Shown: positions 54,347 through 63,764, counted from the first letter of the stretch. The stretch is DNA of 64,000 nt from Brevundimonas naejangsanensis (GCF_003627995.1 NZ_CP032707.1:2098501-2162500); one strand, 5' to 3'. Program-made: numbers and translations. Notes: generated from the sequence alone by a model not told the origin.

Positions 54347-54820
54347 ATGACCGACGCAGCCATTCGTATCGTTGAGTATCAGCCCCGCCACGCCGAGGCC
54401 TGGCGGATGTTGAACGAGGCCTGGCTGGCCGAGGGCGGCTTTGCCGTCGAGGCCAAGGACCGCAAGGTTCTGGACGACCCCGAAGGGCAGATCCTGGCGC
54501 CCGGCGGCCGCATCTTCTTCGTCGAGCGGGACGGGGAGGCCGTGGGCTGCTGCGCCCTGATGGCCATGGACGACGGCGGCTTCGAGGTGGCCAAGATGAC
54601 GGTCACGCCGACGGCGCGGGGGCTGGGCCTGTCGCGGCGTCTGCTGGAGGCCTGCGAGGCGGCCGCGCGCGAGGCGTGGGCGCCGCGCCTGTATCTGGAA
54701 AGCAGTTCGACCCTGGCGCCGGCGCTGGGGCTTTATAAGAGCTTCGGCTTCGCCGACCTGCCGCCGCGCGAGACCCCCTACGCGCGCGCCGACGTCTTCA
54801 TGGAGAAGCGGCTGGGCTGA
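54347..54820 (+). CDS. GNAT family N-acetyltransferase
   Basis: 157 residues. A compact GNAT domain: strand EVAKMTVTPTARGLGLSRRLL supplies the acetyl-CoA loop (R-G-x-G-L/S) near residues 84-104, and LYLESSSTLAPALGLYKSFGF is the motif B region. The acceptor is unknown. MTDAAIRIV at 54347 follows AGAGG and is preferred over an in-frame TTG start at 54278 within the tandem repeat. Followed directly by a REPIN-like repeat. Confidence 0.88.
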   Translation: MTDAAIRIVEYQPRHAEAWRMLNEAWLAEGGFAVEAKDRKVLDDPEGQILAPGGRIFFVERDGEAVGCCALMAMDDGGFEVAKMTVTPTARGLGLSRRLLEACEAAAREAWAPRLYLESSSTLAPALGLYKSFGFADLPPRETPYARADVFMEKRLG

Positions 54821-54821
54821 A

Positions 54822-54944
54822 CTCCTCCCCATGCAAGGGGAGGTGGCGGCTATCGCCGCCGAGACGGAGGTGCCGCTTGGTTCCGCTGTCCCAGCCCCCT
54901 CCACCATTGCGTGGTCCCCCTCCCCATGAAATGGGGAGGAGAGG
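54822..54944. repeat. REPIN-like inverted repeat pair
   Basis: CTCCTCCCCATGCAAGGGG (left) faces CCCCATGAAATGGGGAGGAG (right) across about 80 bp, with the flanking GGTGG/CCACC also complementary. Sits between the convergent GNAT and ABC permease genes. Confidence 0.78.
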
Positions 54945-54951
54945 TGATCAG

Positions 54952-55812
54952 TTATTCCTTCGACAGGTCCTGGCGCTGGAACCACCACAGGGCGGCCAGG
55001 AACGGAGCCAGGCTCCACAGGGCCAGGCCGGCGATGGCGCGCCAGACGGCGCCGGCGGGCAGGACGGCCGCCTCCATGCCGCCCAGGACGGCGGCCTTTA
55101 GCACCCCATAGGCGTCGCCAGGCAGCAGCAGCATGGTCGCCCAGTCGCCCATCTGCCAGCCGAACAGGGGGCTCAGCTTGGCCAGGAAGAACTGGCCGAC
55201 GCCGACGACCAGGGGCACGAACAGCGCCGCCAGCAGCGAGCGCGTCACCATCGCCGCCAGCAGGCTGAGCAGCAGGAATTGCACCACCCGCACATAGGAC
55301 AGCAGCGTCAGCAGGCCGAAGGCCCGGGCCTCGTCCGCGCCGAAGCCGAAGGCGAAGCTGTGGCCGAAGATCACGCCCTTGGCGACGTCGGCGCCCATGC
55401 TGGCGATCAGGTAGAGGACGAGGCCGGCCAGGGCCATCAGCTTGACGGCGCCGGCCTTGCCCATGATCAGGTTGGGGCGGCTGTTGCGCGCCGTGATCAG
55501 GCGCCAGGTCTCCCAGCGATAGTCGCCGGCGAAGACGGTGGCCGCGCCGATGAGCAGGAAGGCCAGCACGCCCGGATTGGCCAGGCCGCCCGCCGCCTTG
55601 ACCAGGGACGCGCCCAGGTCCAGGGCGCCCGCGTCCAGCTTCAACTCGGGCGGCAGGCCTTCTGCCGCGCCGCTCATCTTGGACTGGATGAACAGATAGC
55701 CGCCGGTGGCCAGGATCAGGGAGATCACCGGCACGAAGATCACGCTCCAGAACACCGCCGTGCGGTTGTGCAGCAGGCGCCAGGATTCGGAACGGATGGC
55801 GTCAGCCAGCAT
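54952..55812 (-). CDS. ABC-2 type transporter permease
   Basis: 286 residues with about six hydrophobic segments (FWSVIFVPVISLILATGGY, LLIGAATVFAGDY, FLLLSLLAAMVTRSLLAALFV and others), resembling the ABC-2 permeases that pair with CcmA-type ATPases. Its start overlaps the ATPase gene by 11 bp, so the two form one transporter. Substrate unknown; export is typical of the class. Confidence 0.88.
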   Translation of the reverse strand: MLADAIRSESWRLLHNRTAVFWSVIFVPVISLILATGGYLFIQSKMSGAAEGLPPELKLDAGALDLGASLVKAAGGLANPGVLAFLLIGAATVFAGDYRWETWRLITARNSRPNLIMGKAGAVKLMALAGLVLYLIASMGADVAKGVIFGHSFAFGFGADEARAFGLLTLLSYVRVVQFLLLSLLAAMVTRSLLAALFVPLVVGVGQFFLAKLSPLFGWQMGDWATMLLLPGDAYGVLKAAVLGGMEAAVLPAGAVWRAIAGLALWSLAPFLAALWWFQRQDLSKE

Positions 55813-56722
55813 GGGCGGGCTCCTTGATCGGTTGCGCGGGCGGCGCGGCTGTTTCCGTCATGAAGACGCTTTCCAGATCGGCGCCGACCCAGCGGGCCTC
55901 GTCGATGTCGACGCCCTGTTCGATCAGGGCGCGCAGCAGGGCCGGGGCCTCGGCGCGGGGCACGGCGGCCATGACGGCGTCGTCCTCCAGTCGGCCGCAG
56001 TCGCCCAGGACGGCCATGATCTTGGCCAGGGGCGTGGCCGACAGGCGCAGCCGCTCGCCCGAGGCGGTCAGGTCGCTGACCTTGCCCTCGGCCGCCAGCT
56101 TGCCGCGGTTCAGGATGGCCACGCGGTCGCAGACGCGCTGAACCTCCAGCAACTGGTGGCTGGCCAGGAGGACGGTCACGCCGTCGTCGTCGGCCAGGCT
56201 GCGGATCAGGGCGCGCATCTCCTGGATGCCGGGCGGGTCCATGCCGCTGGTCGGTTCGTCCAGGATGACGAGGTCGGGCCGGGTCATCAGGGCGGCGGCC
56301 ACCCCCAGCCGCTGCATCATGCCGACGGAGAAGCCGCGCACCTTGCGGTCCGCCGCCTCGGTCAGGCCCACGCGGTCCAGCCAGCGGTCGATCTCGGCCT
56401 CCGCCCCCATGCCGTGCGCCAGCGCCAGCCAGCGCAGCGCCTCGCGCGCCGTCAGATAGGGCGGATAGCGCGGCGTCTCGATCATCGAGCCCATGCGCCG
56501 GGTCACGGCCGGGTCGCCCGTGTGCTGGCCCAGCACCCGCACCGCGCCCGCCGTCGGGCGGATCAGGCCCAGAAGGATGCGGAACAGGGTCGACTTGCCC
56601 GCCCCGTTGGGGCCAAGCACGCCATAGACCCCGCCACGCGGGATGGTCAGGCTGAGGCCGTCCAGGGCGCGCACGGCGCCGTAGGTCTTGGTCAGGCCGG
56701 TCGTTTCGATAACGCTGGTCAT
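55802..56722 (-). CDS. ABC transporter ATP-binding protein
   Basis: 306 residues. Walker A GPNGAGKSTL near residue 38, signature FSVGMMQRLGVA (in place of LSGGQ, as is common in CcmA-type proteins), Walker B LVILDEPTSGMD and switch histidine region LASHQ are all present; a C-terminal extension of about 80 residues follows. Translationally coupled to the permease. The ATG at 56722 is the first sensible start, with no clear ribosome site. Confidence 0.93.
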   Translation of the reverse strand: MTSVIETTGLTKTYGAVRALDGLSLTIPRGGVYGVLGPNGAGKSTLFRILLGLIRPTAGAVRVLGQHTGDPAVTRRMGSMIETPRYPPYLTAREALRWLALAHGMGAEAEIDRWLDRVGLTEAADRKVRGFSVGMMQRLGVAAALMTRPDLVILDEPTSGMDPPGIQEMRALIRSLADDDGVTVLLASHQLLEVQRVCDRVAILNRGKLAAEGKVSDLTASGERLRLSATPLAKIMAVLGDCGRLEDDAVMAAVPRAEAPALLRALIEQGVDIDEARWVGADLESVFMTETAAPPAQPIKEPAHAG

Positions 56723-56824
56723 GAAACGCAGCGTGGCTCGTCCAGGAAAAACCGGCAAGCCGTCTTCTGTCTGTCGCGGATTAAGCTTAGGCAATGTTCC
56801 CGAAAGCCGTTTTCGGGAGTCTCC

Positions 56825-58063
56825 ATGTTTCATCGCCTGTTCGGCCTGGCCCGCGCCGCCGTCCTGACGCTGGCCGTCGCCGCTTGCGCCACCACGCCGC
56901 CCCCGGTCGAGACGGTCCAGACCGCCCAGGCGCCGAACGTCATCCTGATCTCGATCGACGGTTTCCGCGCCGACTATCTGCAGCGCGGGGCGACGCCGGT
57001 GCTGGCGCAACTGGCGGCCGAAGGGGCGTCGGGGCCGATGAAGCCGTCCTTCCCCAGCGTGACCTTCCCCAACCACTACACCCTGGTCACGGGCCTGCAT
57101 CCCGACCACCACGGCATCATCGGCAACAACATGGTCGACGCCGAACTGGGCCGCTTCTCCCTGAGCAATAAGCAGGCGGTCACCGACCGGCGCTGGTGGG
57201 ACCAGGGCGAGCCGATCTGGGTTTCGGCCGAGCGCCAGGGCGTGAAGACCGCCACCATGTTCTGGCCGGGGTCCGAAGCCGACATCCGCGGCGTGCGGCC
57301 CAGCTATTGGACGCCCTTCGACCAGGCCATGCCCGGCGACGCCCGCGTGGACCAGGTCCTGGCCTGGCTGGACCTGCCCGCCGCCGACCGCCCGGCCCTG
57401 ACCACCCTCTATTTCGACATCGTCGACACCATGGGCCACAACCATGGCCCGGACGCGCCTCAGACACGGGAGGCCCTGCGCTCGGTCGACGCTTCCATCG
57501 GCCGCCTGGTCGAGGGGCTGAAGGCGCGGGGGCTGTACGAAAACACCATTCTGGTCATCGTGTCGGACCACGGCATGGCGGCGACCTCGCCGGATCGCGT
57601 GACGATGCTGGACGACATCATCGACCCGGAGGCGCTGCAGATCGTCTATTCGGGCGCGGTCACCTTCCTGAACCCCGTCGCCGGCCGCGAGGCCGAGGTG
57701 GAGCAGGCCCTGCTGGGGTCGCGTCCGCACCTGGACTGCTGGCGCAAGAGCGAGATCCCGGCGCGCTTCGTCCTAGGCTCCAACCCGCGCGTCTCGGCCA
57801 TCGTCTGCGCCTCCGAGCCCGGCTGGCTGCTGGCCACCAGGGCGCGTCCGGTGACCAAGCCCGGCGGCGCCCACGGCTATGACAACGCCGCGCCCGAGAT
57901 GCAGGCGATCTTCATCGCCCATGGTCCGGGCGTCATCGCCGGACGGCGGCTGCAGAACCTGGACAGCGTCGACGTCCAGCCCTTCCTGGCCCGCCTGCTG
58001 GGCGTCTCCGCGCCGCGCGGCGACGGCCGGCCGGAGGATACGCTGGCGGTGACGCAGCACTGA
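56825..58063 (+). CDS. Nucleotide pyrophosphatase/phosphodiesterase (NPP) lipoprotein
   Basis: 412 residues. A signal peptide with lipobox (LAVAAC) anchors the protein in the envelope. NPP alkaline-phosphatase fold: ILISIDGFRADY gives the first metal aspartate, PSVTFPNHYTLVTGLHP the catalytic threonine near residue 81, DIVDTMGHNHGPD and VSDHGM the second metal site, and HGYDN the last histidine. It hydrolyses phosphodiester or pyrophosphate bonds in the periplasm; the natural substrate is unknown. GGGAG precedes the ATG by five bases. Divergent from the ABC genes. Confidence 0.9.
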   Translation: MFHRLFGLARAAVLTLAVAACATTPPPVETVQTAQAPNVILISIDGFRADYLQRGATPVLAQLAAEGASGPMKPSFPSVTFPNHYTLVTGLHPDHHGIIGNNMVDAELGRFSLSNKQAVTDRRWWDQGEPIWVSAERQGVKTATMFWPGSEADIRGVRPSYWTPFDQAMPGDARVDQVLAWLDLPAADRPALTTLYFDIVDTMGHNHGPDAPQTREALRSVDASIGRLVEGLKARGLYENTILVIVSDHGMAATSPDRVTMLDDIIDPEALQIVYSGAVTFLNPVAGREAEVEQALLGSRPHLDCWRKSEIPARFVLGSNPRVSAIVCASEPGWLLATRARPVTKPGGAHGYDNAAPEMQAIFIAHGPGVIAGRRLQNLDSVDVQPFLARLLGVSAPRGDGRPEDTLAVTQH

Positions 58064-58099
58064 GCGTCATGGCCGCCTGAACCCGAGCTCAGATCAAAG

Positions 58100-58247
58100 C
58101 CCTCCCCCTCGATGGGGGAGGGTTGGGTGGGGGTGTTGGCGGGACGTCCTACAATGACGCGAGAGACGCGGGGGCGCCTCATGCGCCTAGGCGACCAAGG
58201 TCGAGCCCTCACCCCCATCCCCGACTCTCCATCGAGGGGGAAGGGAG
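58100..58247. repeat. REPIN-like inverted repeat pair
   Basis: CCCTCCCCCTCGATGGGGGA (left, 58100) and CTCCATCGAGGGGGAAGGGAG (right, two halves, ending 58247) face each other; the inner GGTGGGGGTG/CACCCCCATCC parts also pair. Occupies the spacer before the MFS gene. Confidence 0.78.
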
Positions 58248-58333
58248 CTGGGGCGTCGCCCAGCATGCTGCTGAAAATCGTCGCCCAACCGCTCGCCGCC
58301 ATCTAGAACGGCGCTCCACCTCCGCGAGCGTCC

Positions 58334-59575
58334 ATGTCCCTGCATATCCCCAAGGTCCGTCGCGCGGCGATCGCCTTCATCCTCGTGACGGCGGTGCTGG
58401 ACATCGTGGCCATGGGCATCGTCATTCCGGTCCTGCCGCACCTGATCGAGCAGTTCGTCGGCTCCAACGCGCGGGCCGGTCTGCTGAACGGGGTCTTCGT
58501 GGCCCTGTGGGCGGGGATGCAGTTCCTGGCCTCGCCGGTGATCGGGGCGCTGTCGGACCAGTACGGGCGCCGTCCCGTCATCCTGATCAGCTGCGCCGGC
58601 CTGGCGGCGGACTATGTGCTGATGGCGCTGGCGCCGAACCTGTGGTGGCTGGCGGCGGGGCGGCTGATCGCGGGCGTGACCTCGTCCAGCTTCACCACCG
58701 TCTATGCCTATATGGCCGACATCACCGAACCGGAAAAACGCGCCCGCGCCTATGGGCTGATCGGCGCGGCCTTCTCGGGCGGCTTTGTCCTGGGGCCGGT
58801 GCTGGGCGGCTTCCTGGGCGAGTTCGGGCCGCGCGTGCCCTTCTGGGCGGCGGGCGCCATGTCGGGCGCGGCCTTCCTCTACGGCCTGTTCATCCTGCCC
58901 GAGAGCCTGGCGCCCGAGAGGCGGATGCCCTTCAGCTGGCGCCGGGCCAATCCCGTCGGGGCCATGATCCTGCTGAAGCGCCACGCCGAACTGGCCGGGC
59001 TCGCGGTGGTGAACTTCCTGCTCTACTTCGCCCATCACGTCTTTTCGGCGGTCTTCGTCCTGTACGCCGGGCTGCGCTACGGCTGGGGGCCGTGGCAGGT
59101 GGGGGCCCTGCTGGCCCTGGTGGGCGTGCTGGACATGATCGTCCAGGGCGTTCTGGTCGGCCCGGCGTCGCGGCGCTTCGGCGATCGGGCGACCATGGTC
59201 TTCGGCCTGTGCGGCGGGACGGTCGGCATCGCCCTGATGGGATGGGCGCCGACGGGCGTCGCCTTCATCCTCGCCATGTTCCCCAACGCCCTGTGGGGCC
59301 TGGCCATGCCGACGCTGCAGTCGCTGATGACCCGCCGCGTCGGCGAGAGCGAGCAGGGCCAGTTGCAGGGCGCGAACATGAGCGTCGCCTCCATCGCCGG
59401 CGTGGCCTCGCCCCTGTTCTTCGGCTGGGTCTATTCGGTCTCGGTGGGCGAGGGGATGTGGGCGCCCAATCCCGGCCTGGCCTTCTACCTGGCCGCCGCC
59501 GTCCTGGCCCTGGCGGCTCTGATCGGCTGGATCACGGCGCGGCGGGCGGAACGGGACGAGGTCACGGCCGTTTGA
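58334..59575 (+). CDS. MFS transporter, TetA-like drug/proton antiporter family
   Basis: 413 residues, twelve predicted transmembrane segments. Motif A of the major facilitator superfamily, GALSDQYGRRPVIL, lies in the loop after helix 2, and motif C-like GFVLGPVLGG is in helix 5, placing it with 12-helix antiporters related to TetA. Export of a small hydrophobic compound is likely, but tetracycline resistance should not be assumed. The spacer before it (58064-58333) holds a REPIN-like repeat. Confidence 0.88.
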   Translation: MSLHIPKVRRAAIAFILVTAVLDIVAMGIVIPVLPHLIEQFVGSNARAGLLNGVFVALWAGMQFLASPVIGALSDQYGRRPVILISCAGLAADYVLMALAPNLWWLAAGRLIAGVTSSSFTTVYAYMADITEPEKRARAYGLIGAAFSGGFVLGPVLGGFLGEFGPRVPFWAAGAMSGAAFLYGLFILPESLAPERRMPFSWRRANPVGAMILLKRHAELAGLAVVNFLLYFAHHVFSAVFVLYAGLRYGWGPWQVGALLALVGVLDMIVQGVLVGPASRRFGDRATMVFGLCGGTVGIALMGWAPTGVAFILAMFPNALWGLAMPTLQSLMTRRVGESEQGQLQGANMSVASIAGVASPLFFGWVYSVSVGEGMWAPNPGLAFYLAAAVLALAALIGWITARRAERDEVTAV

Positions 59576-59670
59576 TCGCCGCCGCGCCCCAGGTCGAACG
59601 GCGGCCTTGATCCTGTCGAAAAGCCGGGGCGGAATGAGATGAACGCCCAAGCTTGTAGAACCGGGACGAG

Positions 59671-61059
59671 ATGAAGACTTCCAGACTGGCGCTCGCCGCC
59701 GCCGTGATGCTGTCCGCCTGCGGCCAGCCGCAACCGTCCAAGGCGCAGGAAGGCGTCTTCGCCGAACAGCCGCGCGTCGCCCCGCGCGACGCCGGGTCGC
59801 TGAAGACCAGCTTCGCCCCCGTGGTGCGCGAGGCCGCGCCCGCCGTGGTCAACATCTCGGCGCGCGGCGTGCAGCAGGTCCGCGATCCCTTCTTTGAACT
59901 GTTCGGCGGCGGGCCGCAGTCGCGGGTGACGGGCTCCATCGGCTCGGGCGTCATCGTGCGAGCGGACGGGATCGTGGTGACCAACAACCACGTCATCCAG
60001 AACATGCAGCAGATCCGCGTCACCCTGAACGACCGGCGGGAATATCCGGCCAAGGTGTTGCTGGCCGACGAGCGGTCGGACATCGCCGTGCTGCAGCTCG
60101 AGAACCTGGACGGCGCCTTGCCCGCCCTGCGCATCGACGACCAGGAGCAGCAGGAGGTCGGCGACCTGGTCCTGGCTATCGGCAACCCGTTCGGCGTGGG
60201 CCAGACGGTGACCAACGGCATCATCTCGGCGCTGAACCGGACCGAGACTGGCATCAGCGATTCCGGCTCCTTCATCCAGACCGACGCGCCGATCAATCCT
60301 GGCAACTCGGGCGGCGCCCTGGTCGACATGGACGGCGACCTGATCGGCATCAACACGGCCATCTTCTCGCGCACCGGCTCGTCCAGCGGCGTGGGCTTCG
60401 CCGTTCCGGCCGCCATGGTCAGGCGGGTGGTGGAGTCCGCCGTCGGCGGCGCCAAGTCGGTCGAGCGCCTGTGGCTTGGCGTGAAGGGCGACGCCGTCAG
60501 CGCCGACATCGCCCGCAGCCTGGGGCTGGAGCGGCCGCGCGGCCTGATGGTCACCGACGTCTATGCCGGCGGCCCGGCCGCGCGCGCGGGGATCGAGCAG
60601 GGCGACGTCATCACCGCCATCGACGGGGCCGAGGTCAACGACCAGGGCGGCCTCAACTTCCGCGTCGGCACCAAGGCGCCGAACGACGCCGTAGCCCTGA
60701 CCGTGCTGCGCGACGGCCGGACGCGGACGCTGAACGCGCGCGTCTCGACCCTGCCGGGCGACGCCGATCCGGGGCAGGGGACCGTGGTGGGGCAGGGGGC
60801 CCTGGCGGGTCTTCAGGGCGTGGCCCTGAACCCGGCCCTGGCCGACCGCCTGGGCGGCGATCCCTTCACCAACGGCGTGGTGGTCACGGGCCTGCAGCGC
60901 AACAGCATCCCGGCCCGCATCGGCCTGCGCCCCAACGATCTGGTGGTCCAGGTCGACGGCCGCGCCGTCACCTCGGTCGCCGCCCTGGGGCGCGCTCAGC
61001 GCGGGTCCGAGCTGGTCATCGTGCGCGGCGGCAACCGCCTGACCGGACGCCTGCCCTGA
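59671..61059 (+). CDS. DegP/Do-like serine protease with two PDZ domains
   Basis: 462 residues. Lipoprotein-type signal (MLSAC) suggests membrane anchoring. The trypsin-like domain has the triad H107 (TNNHVIQN), D137 (ERSDIAVL) and S213 (NPGNSGGAL). Two PDZ domains follow (about residues 270-355 and 365-460), as in DegP/DegQ. It degrades or refolds damaged envelope proteins. A Do-family protease next to rarA downstream of rplQ is a familiar alphaproteobacterial order; here extra genes are inserted on either side. Confidence 0.93.
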   Translation: MKTSRLALAAAVMLSACGQPQPSKAQEGVFAEQPRVAPRDAGSLKTSFAPVVREAAPAVVNISARGVQQVRDPFFELFGGGPQSRVTGSIGSGVIVRADGIVVTNNHVIQNMQQIRVTLNDRREYPAKVLLADERSDIAVLQLENLDGALPALRIDDQEQQEVGDLVLAIGNPFGVGQTVTNGIISALNRTETGISDSGSFIQTDAPINPGNSGGALVDMDGDLIGINTAIFSRTGSSSGVGFAVPAAMVRRVVESAVGGAKSVERLWLGVKGDAVSADIARSLGLERPRGLMVTDVYAGGPAARAGIEQGDVITAIDGAEVNDQGGLNFRVGTKAPNDAVALTVLRDGRTRTLNARVSTLPGDADPGQGTVVGQGALAGLQGVALNPALADRLGGDPFTNGVVVTGLQRNSIPARIGLRPNDLVVQVDGRAVTSVAALGRAQRGSELVIVRGGNRLTGRLP

Positions 61060-61061
61060 GT

Positions 61062-61433
61062 TCAGCCCTTGGCCGGGCCGATGATCGACCAGACGTGGCC
61101 GTAGGGATCGCGCAGCTTGCCGTGGCGGCCGTAGAATTCGTCGGCGGGCGGGCGCAGCGCGGTCGCTCCGGCCTCAACGGCGCGGTCGAACCAGCGGTCC
61201 ACGTCGTCCACCGACAGGTTCACCGAACTGGTCGTGCCGCCCAGGGTCTCGGGCGACGCCATGCCGGTGATCTCGGCCATCTCGGGGAACTCGTCCGACA
61301 GCATCAGCGAGCCGCCGTTCAGGTTGAGGGTGGCGTGGCCCAGCCGTCCGTCTTCCATGTCGTAACGCTCGACCACCTCGGCGCCGAAGGCGCGACGGTA
61401 CCAGTCCAGCGCCTCCGGCCCGCGCTTGACCAT
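61062..61433 (-). CDS. PhnB-like VOC family protein (first)
   Basis: 123 residues from the first ATG. VOC fold with EALDWYRRAFGAEVVERY, LNLNGGSLMLSDEFPEMAE and KLRDPYGHVWSIIGP. Paralogue of the next gene. The ATG at 61433 has no ribosome site and would cut the first beta strand (SPYLMVKRG). Upstream in frame the peptide continues ISDPAYPPLSPYL to an ATT at 61470-61472 preceded by AGGAG at eight-base spacing, so the gene may start at this ATT. Function unknown. Confidence 0.8.
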   Translation of the reverse strand: MVKRGPEALDWYRRAFGAEVVERYDMEDGRLGHATLNLNGGSLMLSDEFPEMAEITGMASPETLGGTTSSVNLSVDDVDRWFDRAVEAGATALRPPADEFYGRHGKLRDPYGHVWSIIGPAKG

Positions 61434-61508
61434 CAGATAGGGGCTGAGCGGCGGATAGGCGGGATCGGAAATGGCGCGGTCTCCTGTGTAGGGGGATGGT
61501 CCTCGGGG

Positions 61509-61928
61509 TCAGCCCTTCTGCGGTCCGCCGATCGACCACAGATGGCCGAAGGGGTCGCGGACCTGGCCGTAGCGGTCGCCCCAGAACTGGTCGGCCAGCG
61601 GCATGACGGGGATGGCGCCGTTGATCAGGGCGCGGTTCCACCATTCGTCGGCGTCGTCGACCTGAAGGTGCAGGGTCACGCCCTTGGGCTCGATGTCGGC
61701 CTCGCCGGTCCATTCGGGGAATTCGTCGGCCAGCATGACGCTGCCGCCGTTGATGTGCAGATGGGCGTGCATCAGCCGCTCGCCGTCCTCGGCGGGCACG
61801 CGGCGCACTTCCTCGGCTCCGAAGGCGCGGGCGTAGAACTCGATGGCGGCAGCGCCCCCGCGCGAGGGAATGGTCAGGTGGGGCGTCACCCCGCCGCGTG
61901 GTCCCTGATCGGGCTTGGCTTCAGTCAT
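61509..61928 (-). CDS. PhnB-like VOC family protein (second)
   Basis: 139 residues. TPHLTIPSRGGAAAIEFYARAFGAEE, HLHINGGSVMLADEFPEW and QVRDPFGHLWSIGGPQKG are typical of PhnB-like VOC proteins (beta-alpha-beta units related to glyoxalases). A strong GAGGAGG precedes the ATG. Transcribed ahead of the first VOC gene on the same strand; the two share about half of their residues by eye, suggesting a tandem duplication. Confidence 0.88.
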   Translation of the reverse strand: MTEAKPDQGPRGGVTPHLTIPSRGGAAAIEFYARAFGAEEVRRVPAEDGERLMHAHLHINGGSVMLADEFPEWTGEADIEPKGVTLHLQVDDADEWWNRALINGAIPVMPLADQFWGDRYGQVRDPFGHLWSIGGPQKG

Positions 61929-61995
61929 GCGATTCCTCCTCGGAGGCCTTGTAACGGGTGCAGTCGCCCGAACGAACGCCTATCTAGACTGTTCC

Positions 61996-63306
61996 ATGAC
62001 TGATTTGTTCGAAGCCTCCGGCATCCATCCTCCTGACGCCCCTCTGGCCGACCGCCTGCGCCCGCAGGCGCTGGACCAGGTGGTGGGCCAGGATCATCTG
62101 CTCGGCCCCGGCGGGCCGATCCGCCGCATGATCGAGGCCGGGCGCCTAGGCTCCATGATCCTGTGGGGGCCGCCCGGCACCGGCAAGACCACCATTGCTC
62201 GCCTGCTGGCCAGGGCTTCGGGCTATGAATATCAATCCATTAGCGCCGTCTTCTCAGGCGTCGCCGACCTCAAGAAGGCGTTCGAGGCCGCGCGGATGCG
62301 CCGCGCGGCGGGCCAGCAGACCCTGCTGTTCGTGGACGAGATCCACCGCTTCAACCGCGCCCAGCAAGACGGCTTCCTGCCCTTCGTCGAGGAGGGGATC
62401 GTCACCCTGGTCGGCGCCACGACCGAGAACCCCAGCTTCGAACTGAACGGCGCCCTGCTGTCGCGCAGCCAGGTCTATGTGCTGAAGCGTCTGGACGATG
62501 CCTCGCTGGACCTGCTGCTGGAACGGGCCGAGGCCCTGATGGGCAAGCCCCTGCCGCTGACGCCCGAGGCGCGCCAGGCCATGTTGGCCCTGGCTGACGG
62601 CGACGGGCGCTATCTGCTGACCATGTCCGAGGTGCTGTTCGACCTGCCGGAAGGCGAGCCGCTGGACGTCCAGACCCTCGCGGGCGTCCTTCAGAAGCGC
62701 GCGCCCGCCTACGACAAGTCGCGCGAGGAGCACTACAACCTCATCTCGGCCCTGCATAAGTCGGTGCGCGGCTCGGACCCGGATGCGGCGCTTTACTGGC
62801 TGGCGCGGATGCTGAACGGGGGCGAGGACCCGTTGTATCTGGCGCGCCGCATCGTGCGCATGGCGGTCGAGGACATCGGCCAGGCCGACCCCCTGTCCAT
62901 ATTGGTCGCCAACGCCGCCAAGGACACATACGATTTCCTGGGCTCGCCCGAAGGCGAACTGGCCCTGGCCCAGGCGGTCGTCCACCTGGCCACAGCGCCG
63001 AAGTCGGTCGGCGTTTATGAGGCCTTCAAGGCGGCGAAGAAGGCGGCGTACGAAACCGGCTCCCTGACGCCGCCGGCCCATATCCGCAACGCCCCGACCA
63101 AGCTGATGAAGCAGCTCGGCTACGGCAAGGGCTACCAATACGACCCCGACATGCCCGAAGGCTTCTCGGGCGCGAACTTCTTCCCCGACGGGATGGAGCG
63201 CCGCACTTTCTACCAGCCCAAGGGCGAGGGCCATGAAGAGAAGGTCAAGGCGCGTCTGGAGCGCTGGGCGGCGATGCGGGCGCGGATGCAGAAGCAAACG
63301 CCATGA
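61996..63306 (+). CDS. rarA: Replication-associated recombination protein RarA (MgsA)
   Basis: 436-residue AAA+ ATPase acting at stalled replication forks. Walker A GPPGTGKTT near residue 58, Walker B LLFVDEIHR near 112, sensor region GATTENPSFELN, and the C-terminal RarA domain (EHYNLISALHKSVRGSDPDAALYW; RRIVRMAVEDIG; LPPAHIRNAP-like PPAHIRNAPTKLMK). MTDLFEASG at 61996 is preferred over an earlier in-frame ATG. The stop overlaps the next ATG. Confidence 0.96.
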   Translation: MTDLFEASGIHPPDAPLADRLRPQALDQVVGQDHLLGPGGPIRRMIEAGRLGSMILWGPPGTGKTTIARLLARASGYEYQSISAVFSGVADLKKAFEAARMRRAAGQQTLLFVDEIHRFNRAQQDGFLPFVEEGIVTLVGATTENPSFELNGALLSRSQVYVLKRLDDASLDLLLERAEALMGKPLPLTPEARQAMLALADGDGRYLLTMSEVLFDLPEGEPLDVQTLAGVLQKRAPAYDKSREEHYNLISALHKSVRGSDPDAALYWLARMLNGGEDPLYLARRIVRMAVEDIGQADPLSILVANAAKDTYDFLGSPEGELALAQAVVHLATAPKSVGVYEAFKAAKKAAYETGSLTPPAHIRNAPTKLMKQLGYGKGYQYDPDMPEGFSGANFFPDGMERRTFYQPKGEGHEEKVKARLERWAAMRARMQKQTP

Positions 63307-63686
63307 ACCTCAATCAGGTCACGGTCGAGACCACGGACATTCCGCGCGCCAAGGCCTTCTATCAGCGGCTGGGGCTGACGCTGATCGTGTCCAGCGACCA
63401 TTACGCCCGCTTTCTTTGTCCCGGCGACGGCTCGGCGACGTCCGCCACCTTCTCGGTTCACCTCGCGCAACGGATGACGCCCGGCGGCGCCGCGATCTAT
63501 TTCGAATGCGCCGACCTGAACGAACGGGTCGCGGCGCTCCAAGCCGCGGGCGTGACGTTCGACCAGGAGCCGACCGATCAGCCCTGGCTGTGGCGCGAGG
63601 CCTGGCTGCGCGATCCGGACGGCAATCGGCTGTGCCTCTATTGGGCCGGCGACAACCGCGTGAACCCGCCATGGCGGGTTCCTTGA
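63303..63686 (+). CDS. VOC family protein (glyoxalase-like)
   Basis: 127 residues. Two beta-alpha-beta units: VTVETTDIPRAKAFYQRLGL and AIYFECADLNERVAALQAAGV, ending LRDPDGNRLCLYWAGDN. The ATG overlaps the rarA stop (ATGA), so it is translationally coupled to rarA. No enzymatic function can be assigned. Confidence 0.87.
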   Translation: MNLNQVTVETTDIPRAKAFYQRLGLTLIVSSDHYARFLCPGDGSATSATFSVHLAQRMTPGGAAIYFECADLNERVAALQAAGVTFDQEPTDQPWLWREAWLRDPDGNRLCLYWAGDNRVNPPWRVP

Positions 63687-63764
63687 GTTTCTGATCGCCG
63701 TTCATTGTTAACCGTGACGGTTCGAGGCTAGCCTCGCGGAATCGGCAACCTGGGGAGGGAAACA

